From Paenibacillus sp. HW567 (GTDB lineage: Bacteria > Bacillota > Bacilli > Paenibacillales > Paenibacillaceae), in assembly GCF_000374185.1 (NCBI RefSeq), contig NZ_KB910518.1, forward strand, positions 3,980,669 to 4,044,668: DNA of 64,000 bases, written 5' to 3'. The position numbers and the translations under genes were made by a program. How positions within the stretch are numbered: position 1 is the first letter of the stretch; every line of letters starts with the position of its first letter. Below are positions 52,468-61,675 of this stretch, one piece after another. Below the pieces are notes generated by a model. It saw only the letters and a program-made list of their open reading frames with translations, did no database searches and was not told the origin of the DNA.

Positions 52468-53724
52468 TCAAAAGCTTTCTTTGAAGCCCTTTTTTGTGCT
52501 TTCACATATTTCTTTCACGTTCCCACTGATAATAGATAACTGACTCCGTTTCTGAGCCGCATCTTTTTTCATCTCCATATTAACGTGGTTCCCATATCGA
52601 TCTAAAGTCGTTTTGATCTCATCATGGCCTAAATCCGATTGCAGTGTCTTGATATCCACACCATTCTGTAGTGACCATATGGCAAAGAAATGACGAAGGG
52701 AATGGAATGATCGGTCAGGTACTCCCGCTGCCTTTAGAGCCAATTTAAAACTCCTGGTGAAATTCCGTGGTTGCATTGGCTTACCCAAAGTATTTGTAAA
52801 AATAAGCCCTTCGGTAAGCATCTCCTGAACTTCGATATCATTGTAACCTAAAGCCTTGAATTCCCTTCTCTTATCACGCTTATGTTCTTTTAGAACACTC
52901 ACTACTTCTTCTGGAACCACTACAACCCGATTTTGACTTGATCCAGTCTTCAAATCGCGAATGTTATTCTTGCCCCCAACCCTGACAATTTGCTGGACAA
53001 ATGTTACTTTCATATTCACTGTGTCCAAATCAGTCCAGCGTATGCCCAATAGTTCTCCTCTTCTTGCACCTGTATAAATCTCTAATAAGTACGCTGGGTA
53101 GTAACGTTTATAATGCGTATCCGTTCTAACGAAGCTCAAAAAAACACCTACTTGTTCAGTAGTCAAAATAGGTATTTCTTGGGATGCCTGTTTAGGAGGA
53201 TTCACTGCCGACATTATATTTTCTGGAAGTGTTTTTTCTAAAACAGCCTGATCCAAGCTCATTTTTAACACTTGGTATATATGCTTTAATGTTTGTGGCG
53301 ACAATCCTCCGCCCTTACCGTCCATCCTTCCACTACTGGACTTCTCATTTAGGAGCTTCTGGACGTCTACCGCTCTAAGTTGGGGGAGCTTATAAGCTGC
53401 TAAAGAAGGCTTTATGTGATTACGTATTAAGTTTTCAAACAAAAGCCACGTTGTATCTTTCACCTTGTTCTTGATAGTGATATCTAACCAAGTATCCAAC
53501 CAACTGCCAAGAGTGATTTTGGAAGGTTCTACATAAGAATTGCTTCTAAGATTACCTTTGATATCATCCATCTTTGCCACCACTTCTTTTTGGGAGTTTC
53601 CATAAACCGCCTTATATTTTGCAGTGCCATCGAGCTTTAGTCCCACTTGAAGTTGTCCAACCCACTTTCCATCGGACTTCCGCTTATAAACACTACCTTC
53701 GCCATTTGCTCGTTTTCTTGCCAT
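52468..53724 (-). CDS. Tyrosine-recombinase integrase
   Basis: A 418-aa site-specific recombinase. The N-terminal part (GEGSVYKRKSDGKWVGQLQVG) is an AP2-like arm-binding domain, then a SAM-like core-binding domain (about 65-165). The catalytic domain shows the first Arg in TGARRGELLGIRWTDLD, HSLRHFFA (His-x-x-Arg) and LGHDEIKTTLDRYGNHV with the nucleophile Tyr. Start ATG at 53724 is preceded by GGATGG. It lies next to tRNA-Pro and an excisionase gene, as in integrative elements and phage satellites. Confidence 0.96.
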   Translation of the reverse strand: MARKRANGEGSVYKRKSDGKWVGQLQVGLKLDGTAKYKAVYGNSQKEVVAKMDDIKGNLRSNSYVEPSKITLGSWLDTWLDITIKNKVKDTTWLLFENLIRNHIKPSLAAYKLPQLRAVDVQKLLNEKSSSGRMDGKGGGLSPQTLKHIYQVLKMSLDQAVLEKTLPENIMSAVNPPKQASQEIPILTTEQVGVFLSFVRTDTHYKRYYPAYLLEIYTGARRGELLGIRWTDLDTVNMKVTFVQQIVRVGGKNNIRDLKTGSSQNRVVVVPEEVVSVLKEHKRDKRREFKALGYNDIEVQEMLTEGLIFTNTLGKPMQPRNFTRSFKLALKAAGVPDRSFHSLRHFFAIWSLQNGVDIKTLQSDLGHDEIKTTLDRYGNHVNMEMKKDAAQKRSQLSIISGNVKEICESTKKGFKESF

Positions 53725-53780
53725 TATGATCCCATCCATTCAATAGTTTAATTTAAGAAGACATGAAAAGGGCAAATTTA

Positions 53781-53806
53781 AAGCAGGGCTTGTTATACCC
53801 TGCTTA
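53781..53806 (-). terminator. Terminator of the excisionase gene
   Basis: AAGCAGGG and CCCTGCTT pair around a short loop; on the minus strand TAAATTT follows. Confidence 0.65.
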
Positions 53807-53834
53807 TTTTGTGCTTGATGTGATTCAGATCTTG

Positions 53835-54041
53835 TTAATCGTTTTCAGTCAGATTTATCGTCTGCCCGACATTTTGCTCCATCCACTCAAATAATTTTGC
53901 CCGGTATATAAGGACCCTTCTACCCACCTTCACTTTTGGGAAATCCTGTCTTGCCACGAGCTTATGAATGGTAGAACGCCCTAACGGTAATATGGAGTAC
54001 AGATCGGATATTGATAAAATCTCCTTACTTATTGCACCCAT
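53835..54041 (-). CDS. Excisionase-type helix-turn-helix protein
   Basis: A 68-aa MerR/Xis-like DNA-binding protein: LSISDLYSILPLGRSTIHKLVARQDFPKVKVGRRVLIYRAKLFEWME. Such proteins bend DNA at attachment sites and direct excision. ATG at 54041 has GGAG 8 bases upstream. It lies 110 bases upstream of the integrase gene, same strand. Confidence 0.88.
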   Translation of the reverse strand: MGAISKEILSISDLYSILPLGRSTIHKLVARQDFPKVKVGRRVLIYRAKLFEWMEQNVGQTINLTEND

Positions 54042-54221
54042 TTTCACATCTCCTTATTTCTATAATATGGTATCTAAAATCACGACTCTGCGCTGTAGAC
54101 TGACGTTGCAGTTACGCAGACTTGTCGATCTACGTTTGAAGATGTTTAAACCATTAATATATATAGAACACGATCAAATGTAGACAATGTAGACTTAAAA
54201 CACCTATGCTTCATACTAATA

Positions 54222-54495
54222 TCATTTTAGTTGCATACCACGATACCCCCACAATGGGTCCGATCCATTCATACGGAATTTACAGGCCTTAACTCCCAAC
54301 TTCTCTATTTCTACATAGAATTCCGCCTTGCTTACAGGCCTCAAGCCATTCTCGTGACAGAAGTTAAGATAAGCTGGGTAAAGCTGTTTCCTATGAACTT
54401 TTATTTCTTCATCAATAGCATCGGTTATGCATCTATCCCGAACGAATTCTTGCACATTATTCAGTTGTGATATATAACGTTCTTTAAAGCGCCTA
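54222..54495 (-). pseudogene. C-terminal part of primase-helicase, cut off by IS630
   Basis: About 90 residues (RRFKERYISQLNNVQEFVRD, YPAYLNFCHENGLRPVSKAEFYVEIEKLGVK) form the winged-helix end seen after D5/P4-type helicases. The frame is in register with the N-terminal part beyond the insertion sequence: removing 1211 bp and one TA gives ...ESEDA-RRFKERYIS... without a stop. Any start codon in this fragment lies within the IS end, so it is probably silent. Confidence 0.85.
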
Positions 54496-55706
54496 GTACC
54501 TTGACCGCATAGCATTTTAGACTTACCCTCTTAATATAGAAGTATACGGGAGGGTTAAACCAATGTACAAAAAATATAAGATAGAATTGAGTCTAAAAGA
54601 ACGGGAGCAGATTAATCAATGTATTCATGACAAGAAGACATCCAAAGGCATCCGCAATCGCTGCCTCATTTTGTTATTGGCTGATGAGAGTCAGGGGCAG
54701 ATTCCAAAACAGATTGAAATTGCCCAGCGTGTTGGTGTCAGCGATGTTACCGTCTATCATACAATAAAAGACTATTGTACGTATGGGCTGGAATCGACAC
54801 TTCACTATCGGCAACGTCCCAATCCCGGCCGTCCGGCTGCGATTACCGGAGAAGAGGAAGCTCGGATCATTGCACTCGCGTGTTCTGAGCCACCAAACGG
54901 ATATGCCCGCTGGACGATTCGTCTTCTGACAAGTCGAGTGATTGAACTGGGTATTCTGGAGTCCGTTGGACGGGAAACCATTCGCCAAACGTTAAAAAAA
55001 CGAAACTTAAGCCTCATTTGAAAAAGCAATGGTGCATACCCGCAAAAGCCAATGCTGAATTTGTTGCCCGCATGGAAGACGTGCTTGAAACCTACGCCCT
55101 CCCGTATGATTTCGAGATCCCGCTCATTTGTATGGATGAGCAGCCTGTGCAACTGCTGGATCACACCCGCCCGCCGGAGAAGATGAAACCAGGGAAGGTA
55201 CGCCGGGAAGACTATGAATACGAGCGTAAAGGTAGTTGCACCCTGTTTTTATTCACAGAACCTTTGGCCGGTTGGCGCCACGTTTGTGCGAGCCAAAGAC
55301 GGACCAAATCGGATTGGGCAGAACAGATCCGCGAATTGCTCGAAGTCCACTATCCAAAGGCGAAGCGCATTCGACTTGTCATGGATAACTTGAATACGCA
55401 TACCCTCTCATCGCTGTATGAAACTTTTTCTCCTGATGTAGCGCTCTCGTTAGCAAAGCGTTTGGAGATCCACTACACACCGAAGCATGGAAGCTGGCTA
55501 AATATTGCTGAAATTGAACTGAGCGCAATGACGATACAATGTCTGCACCGCCGAATTAGCTCAATTGAACAATTACAGCAAGAAGTAACGGCTTGGAAAG
55601 TCAAGCGCAACCAGGATCAAAAATCGGTCCAGTGGCAATTCACAACCGAGGAAGCCAGAGGCAAATTAAAACATTTGTATCCTAAAATCTAAAACGGTCA
55701 AGGTAC
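54496..55706. mobile_element. IS630-family insertion sequence, 1211 bp, with TA target duplication
   Basis: Both ends begin GTACCTTGACCG as inverted repeats, with further scattered matches to about 25 bases (ATTTTAG on both sides). TA duplications lie at 54494-54495 and 55707-55708, the hallmark of IS630/Tc1 elements. The transposase gene fills the interior. The intact ends and in-frame joint suggest a recent insertion. Confidence 0.93.
54563..55692 (+). CDS. IS630-family transposase made by a -1 frameshift
   Basis: Two overlapping frames. The first (54563-55021, 152 aa) is an HTH part with GVSDVTVYHTIKDY and LESVGRETIRQTLKK. The second continues at 55000 in the -1 frame and holds the DDE domain: ICMDEQPVQ, LVMDNLNTH and SWLNIAEIELS. 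A run of seven A at 54994-55000 is in the right register for -1 slippage; the join reads TLKK-TKLKPHLKKQWCIP, matching the usual IS630 sequence at that place. Full product about 376 aa. GGGAGGG precedes the ATG. Confidence 0.9.
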
Positions 55707-55708
55707 TA

Positions 55709-57042
55709 GCATCTTCACTCTCCAAAAAAACAAAATCATTGTCTATCAAATCTTCAAGTCCTTCCAACGCCCACTTAACAATATAATCTTTCTCTGAGAG
55801 CAGCTTTTTTATCAGGCTTTTGTCTCTCTGATTTTCAGGGATACTGTTATTGAACATAAAGAAAGCAATCCGATCTGTAAAAGCTGTAGTTCCATCCAGC
55901 TTCTTGAGAAGAGGCATTTGGTTACCACAAGCTACAAGCTTCGTTTTACTTTGAAAATGGAAAGGGTCCTTACCTTTTTTTTCTGCTGTAATAAGATCAC
56001 CACCAGTTAAGGCCTTAATAATGTCCGTTGCCTTCAAAGTGCCGCTCTCATCCATTTCAGCAGTTACGTTAAGCTTGGAATGTAACAGTTCCGCTGTCAT
56101 AAATCTATTTTCTGAGAGTTGCTTTAAGGTTAACGATGTTGTATATTTCGAACCGATCAGCGCTCTAAACAGTTCCAACCATACGCTCTTGCCAGTGTGA
56201 GGCTGCCCTATTAAAACAAAGAACTTCTTGGCTCTCCACTCATTACTGATGATATATCCGGTTAGTTGTTGCAAAGATTGTATTTTTTGTGGATCGCCTT
56301 CGGTACAATCATCCAAAAACCTTAGAAAGTTATTTCCATTGATTGAAAAATCATATGGAGAGTTTTCTTTATACTCAGCATCTATATGGCTTGTAAACAT
56401 GAAATTAGGAGCGTGAGGATAAGTCTTCCAATTCATAGTGTTTAAGACGCAATTTTTAAAATTGATATGGTCATTGTGCCTGTCAAACTCCTCAAATGTA
56501 GCTTGTAGTTCTGGCTCGCTTACCAGTCTATGGACAACATCCATCATTTTGTTCTTGCCAAGCTTCATGTCAATTTCTGCTGGAAGACATTTTCGAATTT
56601 CAACAAAAAGATCCTGCTCAGATATTTTTTCGTAGCAGCCGTTCAATTCGTTGTACAAAAAGCTAATTCCGTTTACGCACTTTACATTGCGATTACCCAT
56701 AAATTGCTTCTTAACGCTGAAATCCAACGGCGTTTTTGATTCGGCCTTCTTCTTGTCCTTTTTCTTAGCTGAAGAAGAAGCAACTTCACTAACATCTTCC
56801 CTATTCATTTGTAATTCGGATTTAGTTAAAAAGTTCTCATGCGAGTCACTATAAGATGGTTCAATCGCTTTAACTTGGAAGAATGGGACAGAGTTAGACT
56901 CAACTAACTCTGTCTCTTTTCTTCTTAGATAATCATTAGTTAGTTTACCATCACTGAAATATTCTTCTGCATTGGAAGAGATATAATGATTCTCTTCCTC
57001 ATTCATGTAATCTCTGTATTTCCTAGACTTATTCTTCCCCAT
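55709..57042 (-). pseudogene. N-terminal part of a P4/D5-type phage primase-helicase, interrupted
   Basis: About 445 residues before the IS. A charged leader (about 1-95), then a D5_N-type region and an SF3 helicase with Walker A GQPHTGKS, DVTA-like NVTAEMDESG as Walker B region, and KLVACGNQMP (motif C). The reconstructed gene without the IS is 1608 bp, 535 aa, an exact multiple of three. Without its winged-helix end the product may be inactive. The start is uncertain: ATG at 57042 or 57054, just behind GGAGG inside the preceding gene's end. Confidence 0.88.
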
Positions 57043-57607
57043 CGCTTTGTTCATCCTCCATAGCAATGAATTTTTCGCACAGGCCTGGAAATTCATTATT
57101 TAACATGCTGTAGGCAATAGTCCGAATTCTTTTTTTAATTGCAGGAATAGTTGTGAATATATGGCTTACTTGGTTTATAAACAGACTGCCATCATACAAT
57201 GACAGTTGAACAAAATCAGGAGTTTCTACGAAAGTAATTATCAGAGCATCGGAATCATTACCGTCTGCAAACTTTGAGTAGGCTCCGTTGAAATTGACAT
57301 GGAACTTAACATTTTCATTTTTCCTACTATCTATCCAGACCCTTATGAAATCTGCATTATCGTTTACTTTCGCAGGAAAAGAATAGACCTTATCCCCATA
57401 TCTACCCATGCATACCTTATTCGCGTTGCTTCTATAACCTATTAGTAATGTCGCATTCTCAAGCACTGTAGCGTCAAAGGTTACAAGAGCTTCGGTTTTA
57501 TTTACTCCAAGCAATTGGATATCTTCTTCTTTTTTCTCCGTTTTTAAGTGTAGAAGTTTTTGTTCGGATTGATCGAGATGATTAAGTAGCGTAATTTTAT
57601 TTTTCAT
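57029..57607 (-). CDS. Unknown protein preceding the primase gene
   Basis: A 192-aa soluble protein with mixed strands and an acidic tail (FIAMEDEQSDGEE). I do not recognise a family. AAGGAG lies about 10 bases before the ATG at 57607. Its stop overlaps the start of the primase-helicase gene by a few bases, so they are coupled and it may serve replication of the element, for example as a DNA-binding or regulatory partner; this is only positional inference. Confidence 0.7.
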   Translation of the reverse strand: MKNKITLLNHLDQSEQKLLHLKTEKKEEDIQLLGVNKTEALVTFDATVLENATLLIGYRSNANKVCMGRYGDKVYSFPAKVNDNADFIRVWIDSRKNENVKFHVNFNGAYSKFADGNDSDALIITFVETPDFVQLSLYDGSLFINQVSHIFTTIPAIKKRIRTIAYSMLNNEFPGLCEKFIAMEDEQSDGEE

Positions 57608-57750
57608 TGTTAATCGACTCCTTGGCAATTGGTGTAGGTGAGGCGCCTCTGTAAAAAGGATATCAATATATTAAAATACCGTAGATACCCAAACACATCC
57701 CAATTAACTCCAAACCATGTATTGACATAAACACGCATATATGCATCAAC

Positions 57751-57787
57751 AAAAAAAGGCGATGCCCCTACATACAAGGCATCGCTT
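57751..57787 (-). terminator. Terminator of the 453-aa protein gene
   Basis: On the minus strand GCGATGCC pairs with GGCATCGC and is followed by CTTTTTTT. Confidence 0.8.
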
Positions 57788-57789
57788 CT

Positions 57790-59151
57790 TCAAGCTAAAT
57801 ACTCTCTAAAGTATTGTTTTTCAATCAACTCAGCAACCGTTTCTATTAGGTATGAAGGATTTTCTTCATTTATAGACATCCTATATTTATCGTAATGTAT
57901 CTCGCTCCTCAAATAACCAATGGGATTAAGAAAAATCTCTGAAATTGGCTTAGCGGTCTTAGTCATTTTATTTATGCTTTCCAAGATCGGTTTGATTTTT
58001 GAAAATTCCAGTTCAACTAGTTCCCATTCAGAAGATAATCTAAAAGGAAACAACTCTACGCCTTTTAGTTTAATCTCCTCCGTTTCAAAAGAGAAGGGAA
58101 ACACCCTTTCTTCTAGATATGTATATTTCTCGTAATGTTCCATGGATTCACGCATGTGTATTTCATCGAATTTCAGACTTCCTTCTCTCCATAGATAAAT
58201 AAAATATAATTCCATAATTGGAATTACAATCAGTGCCATGGATATAATTGCAGTAGCTTTATCTTCATCAATGTAAACTCTCCCAGAAGAATTAATAGAT
58301 TCATATATATTTATCAAATAAGAAAGCCTTCCATTATTCGCGAACAACGCAGATAAACTCATTATCTTATAGTATGAACTCCTCACTGGAGAATCAATAT
58401 TGTTTGTCATCATAAAAATTTTACTCGCTAATCCAAGGTTATATTCTCTTTCAAAAATCATTTTGTTGATAAGTGAATTATGCACGGAGTTATAATCATA
58501 AAATTGTGATTTCACTTTTCCATTAACAGGAAATTCTTTTATTAAGAAATTGAAGTATTCATAGTATTTAAGGTGTATCTTCTCAATTACATTTTGATGC
58601 TTATTAATGAAAGTTTGATTAGGTTTACTTGTTCCAGTATCTTTTAATATTCCATGAATTTTGTAATTAAGTGCTATGTAAGAAACAAAGGGTGCAAAAA
58701 TTGCAGGGGTTTTAAAGGATTGTTCATCTGGTGGAAGCTCTAAGTATGCACCTAAGGTTTTTTTAAAATGCTTTATTCCCATGCGGGATGCTTCTTCGGA
58801 AACAAGCAAATCATTAATTAGTTTATTCTCTTTTTTTCTAATTCTGGCAAGATCAAAGATATCGTAGGCTATGCGAATAAGGCTACTTGAATTTTTTACA
58901 TATTCATTGCTACCCAAACTATCTATAGTCCAGCAATTAAAAATCAAATGGCTGCACAAATCCTCCTTAAATTGAAAAATCCCAGAAAATAAATCCTGAG
59001 TTGCTTGGGGCATTATTCCTTTACATGAATTGAATACATATTCAGCTAACTCCCAAGGAGACTTAACATGGATAGGAACTTCAAGATTTAACTGATAATT
59101 TAATAACGCTTCCCTTAACTCTTCTTGTGATCTTGTTTTAAAGTGTATCAC
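57790..59151 (-). CDS. Unknown 453-aa helical protein
   Basis: A large, largely alpha-helical protein without signal peptide; a hydrophobic stretch near residues 305-325 (AIISMALIVIPIMELYFIYLW) could be one membrane segment. No catalytic motif recognised. Start GTG at 59151 with AAAGGAG about 11 bases upstream; that site overlaps the stop of the HTH gene before it, so the two form an operon. AT-rich codon use like the rest of the element. Cargo function unknown. Confidence 0.7.
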   Translation of the reverse strand: MIHFKTRSQEELREALLNYQLNLEVPIHVKSPWELAEYVFNSCKGIMPQATQDLFSGIFQFKEDLCSHLIFNCWTIDSLGSNEYVKNSSSLIRIAYDIFDLARIRKKENKLINDLLVSEEASRMGIKHFKKTLGAYLELPPDEQSFKTPAIFAPFVSYIALNYKIHGILKDTGTSKPNQTFINKHQNVIEKIHLKYYEYFNFLIKEFPVNGKVKSQFYDYNSVHNSLINKMIFEREYNLGLASKIFMMTNNIDSPVRSSYYKIMSLSALFANNGRLSYLINIYESINSSGRVYIDEDKATAIISMALIVIPIMELYFIYLWREGSLKFDEIHMRESMEHYEKYTYLEERVFPFSFETEEIKLKGVELFPFRLSSEWELVELEFSKIKPILESINKMTKTAKPISEIFLNPIGYLRSEIHYDKYRMSINEENPSYLIETVAELIEKQYFREYLA

Positions 59152-59158
59152 TTCTTCA

Positions 59159-59368
59159 TTAACTCCTTTGCTTCAATAAGCTCTGATTCTTAGCAATTAT
59201 GTAATCCGTAACCGCACTTCTTTCGATGCGATGAACATTATTAATCCTAAAAGACCGAAGTTCCCCCGAATTAACTAATTTATATGCGGTGTTCATTCCG
59301 ATCTGAAGTAACTCTGCCAACTGAGCAACTGTTATTATTTCATTGTAATCATCATACATTATCTTCAC
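59159..59368 (-). CDS. Excisionase-family helix-turn-helix protein
   Basis: A 69-aa DNA-binding protein: IITVAQLAELLQIGMNTAYKLVNSGELRSFRINNVHRIERSAVTDYI, the HTH_17 pattern. Possibly a regulator of the following gene, which starts 7 bases later. The second such protein in the element after 53835-54041. Confidence 0.85.
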   Translation of the reverse strand: MKIMYDDYNEIITVAQLAELLQIGMNTAYKLVNSGELRSFRINNVHRIERSAVTDYIIAKNQSLLKQRS

Positions 59369-59492
59369 CTTACCTTTCTTATTATTTTACTTAAATGTTC
59401 ATTAAGTCTCCTTAACTTGTGTTATTCCCCCTTAAACTACTTTATTCTCCACCTATACTAAAACTGGTTTTACTACAATAGGATGTTACAAA

Positions 59493-59532
59493 CAAAAAAA
59501 AGAGAGAATCAATTAGATGATTTCTCTCTTTA
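59493..59532 (-). terminator. Terminator of the secreted protein gene
   Basis: On the minus strand AGAGAGAAATC pairs with GATTCTCTCT and is followed by eight T. Confidence 0.8.
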
Positions 59533-59553
59533 AAATATATATCAAACTGTATC

Positions 59554-60630
59554 TTAGCCAGCCGCACCCGCACCTTCTTCAAATTTGAACGACTTCAGGA
59601 ATTTATCAATAAACTCGTTCTGTTTAGGGATAGTATTAATATCAAATTCCCCTTTCTGATAGTAAGCAATACTTTCCAATTTCAAAATAATCACTGAATA
59701 TCCTTTGAACAAAATAAACTCTTCCATAACATTGCCCTGTGTAGGATTACTATCTGCAACGTCTATTTTTAAAAATGTGTACGATGCGTCAGCATCTTGA
59801 ATTTTCCCATTAATTACATCGGCGTAGCTGTATACTATACCTGAAGAGTTATATCCCTCACCTACCGTTCTCCCTGTTCTTTCCATGAACTGTTTTGGAG
59901 TTTCATTAGGTTCCAATTCAAAAACATCACCTGTAATTGTTGTCTTGTAATCACTGTAGAACACGGTATGATAGTCATATAAGTTGTTTGTCGAATTTGC
60001 GCTATAAAACTTATCTATTACATATGGGTTTCCCCAAGCAAGCGGATATTCTATAGAATATGTTGCTCCTCCATCATGATATCGGCCTACTGTATTAGAG
60101 ACTTTCTCAAAGTGATTCCCTTCAAACCATAATCCCGTAACACCGCTTTTAGAGTAGAAAAGAGAAATAACTTGATTAGACCCATGCCAAACTATCTTTA
60201 TGCCCAATTGTTCACTTAAGAAACGTAAAGGAACCATTGTACGGCCTTCTATGACTGTCGGTGCTGTACTTAAGGTCTTTGAGACACTGTTAACCATAGC
60301 TTTCTTTTGATCAAGCCACAGCACGACGCTGCGCTCGTTTAAATTGATTGTTAACTTATTTTCTTTGCTACTCCAGGCTGTATTTCCGCCAAGCTCCTTA
60401 ATGATACTTGAAACAGGGAGTAAAGTGTTCCCACCTCTGACTATAGGAACCGTATCCTTCCCCGGATCAATTTCCTTTAGTTCCCCATCTACATACATCT
60501 CCGGGTTATTGACTTTAAGGACGATTTGAGTTATCTCGCCATCATCCTGATTTGATTCAGCTAATGAGATAGACGCAGTACCGAAAAAAACAATTAAAAA
60601 TATCTGCAAAATTAATGTCGCTTTTTTCAT
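59554..60630 (-). CDS. Secreted protein with copper-amine-oxidase-N-like stalk domain
   Basis: A 358-aa protein with a cleavable signal (ATLILQIFLIVFFGTASISLAES). Residues about 35-155 are the Cu_amine_oxidN1/stalk repeat: MYVDGELKEID, GGNTLLPVSSIIKELGGNTAW, TVIEGRTMVPLRFLSEQLGIKI. This domain in Paenibacillus is a wall or surface module and not an oxidase. The rest (about 165-358) looks like a beta-rich PsbP/lipocalin-like domain without clear motifs. Function unknown. Confidence 0.85.
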   Translation of the reverse strand: MKKATLILQIFLIVFFGTASISLAESNQDDGEITQIVLKVNNPEMYVDGELKEIDPGKDTVPIVRGGNTLLPVSSIIKELGGNTAWSSKENKLTINLNERSVVLWLDQKKAMVNSVSKTLSTAPTVIEGRTMVPLRFLSEQLGIKIVWHGSNQVISLFYSKSGVTGLWFEGNHFEKVSNTVGRYHDGGATYSIEYPLAWGNPYVIDKFYSANSTNNLYDYHTVFYSDYKTTITGDVFELEPNETPKQFMERTGRTVGEGYNSSGIVYSYADVINGKIQDADASYTFLKIDVADSNPTQGNVMEEFILFKGYSVIILKLESIAYYQKGEFDINTIPKQNEFIDKFLKSFKFEEGAGAAG

Positions 60631-60672
60631 TTCATGTCTCCTTCAATATTACTAATGCCTAAACTAGAAGAG

Positions 60673-60720
60673 GCTGCATAAGTATTCTTGGTTAAAATCA
60701 AACCTCTTTACTTATGCAGC
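60673..60720. repeat. 12-bp perfect inverted repeat
   Basis: GCTGCATAAGTA and TACTTATGCAGC enclose 24 bases that contain GGTT/AACC. It lies between the 59554 gene and the small membrane protein gene and may act as a terminator for the latter although no T-run follows. Confidence 0.6.
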
Positions 60721-60731
60721 TGACAATAAAA

Positions 60732-60893
60732 CTAATTGTTTATTCTTTTTGCCGAGATAATAAACCCAATACCTGATAACAGTCCAGATGTTGCTCCTAT
60801 CATTGCTGCGATTCCTATGTCACCTAACATAAATCCACCTAAAATCAATCCTACAATCCCAACTATAATCAGCAATATTCCAATAATTCTCAT
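60732..60893 (-). CDS. Small two-helix membrane protein, 53 aa
   Basis: An ATG at 60893 opens a 53-aa frame ending TAG at 60732. GGGAGG lies 12 bases upstream. The protein has two hydrophobic segments: IIGILLIIVGIVGLILGGFM and a second one, ATSGLLSGIGFIISA, joined by a glycine-rich turn, then KRINN. It resembles small hydrophobic proteins or phage-borne membrane proteins; function unknown. It lies just behind the 60911 gene on the same strand. Confidence 0.7.
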   Translation of the reverse strand: MRIIGILLIIVGIVGLILGGFMLGDIGIAAMIGATSGLLSGIGFIISAKRINN

Positions 60894-60910
60894 TCAGGTA
60901 GTCAGCCTCC

Positions 60911-61480
60911 CTAAGGTATTAATTCTATTACTACAGCTTCTAATTTTGGGATTGTGATGTTCCCGCCTATAGTCGATTCATACGTTATCAACCCTTTAGA
61001 ATACGCCCAAACACTTACTAAATCTTCTTCAAGGATACGTGACTCACCATCGTTTCTTTCATATGTAACTAACACGGTATCTTCATATCCGTACTCACCT
61101 TTGGTCACATTAATCCTATACTGAACTCCCTTGCCTTTGCTTGATTCAATCACTTGAACAACTTCACCACTAAATAAAACTTTCTGATCCATATATTGAT
61201 CAGGATTCCTTGCTAATTCCTTGTAGGGATAAACCTGTGATTCTTGCTTAAATTGATCGAGATCAAATGGAACCGGTGTTGGATCAACGGTTTTTTCGCT
61301 ATTGATGGAGTTACCTGATTGACTAGAATTTTGGTTCTGGACGGACTCATCATCGTCAATTGCAAAAATTCCAATCAGAATAAATATCCCTAAAAGAACT
61401 GAAAAACTAATTAATATAAACTTTAAGCAACCACCTTTCTTTTTAATGGGTTCGTGATTTTTAGAATTTCCAATTACCAC
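60911..61480 (-). CDS. Membrane-anchored OB-fold-like protein
   Basis: About 189 aa. One membrane helix (CLKFILISFSVLLGIFILIGIF, about 18-40), then a Ser/Asn-rich linker, then a beta-barrel-like domain: YKELARNPDQYMDQKVLFSGEVVQVIE with YRINVTKGEYGYEDTVLVTYE. This pattern is common in hypothetical phage/Bacilli proteins with a tRNA-anti-like OB fold. No ribosome binding site supports the GTG at 61480, so the start is unsure. Divergent from the XRE repressor. Confidence 0.7.
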   Translation of the reverse strand: MVIGNSKNHEPIKKKGGCLKFILISFSVLLGIFILIGIFAIDDDESVQNQNSSQSGNSINSEKTVDPTPVPFDLDQFKQESQVYPYKELARNPDQYMDQKVLFSGEVVQVIESSKGKGVQYRINVTKGEYGYEDTVLVTYERNDGESRILEEDLVSVWAYSKGLITYESTIGGNITIPKLEAVVIELIP

Positions 61481-61573
61481 TGGCTGATGATCTTACGTGC
61501 TTGACAAGACGCCGTCCTCCTTTTTACCTATATTATTCCATGCCGATTATACTGGCAGGAATAGCGCCTGTCA

Positions 61574-61612
61574 ATCACTATAGTAATTATTATTTATAGT
61601 TACTATAGTGAT
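61574..61612. promoter_or_regulatory. Operator: 13-bp perfect inverted repeat
   Basis: ATCACTATAGTAA and TTACTATAGTGAT, centres 25 bases apart, in the divergent region before the XRE gene. Each arm itself holds the palindrome ACTATAGT; a third partial site TTATAGTTA lies between. This is the usual form of a phage-type repressor operator. Confidence 0.8.
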
Positions 61613-61675
61613 TTGTTGACTGCGATATTACCGACTATGGTTTTTATAAAGATTGGTTACTGTAGAGGTGATATT

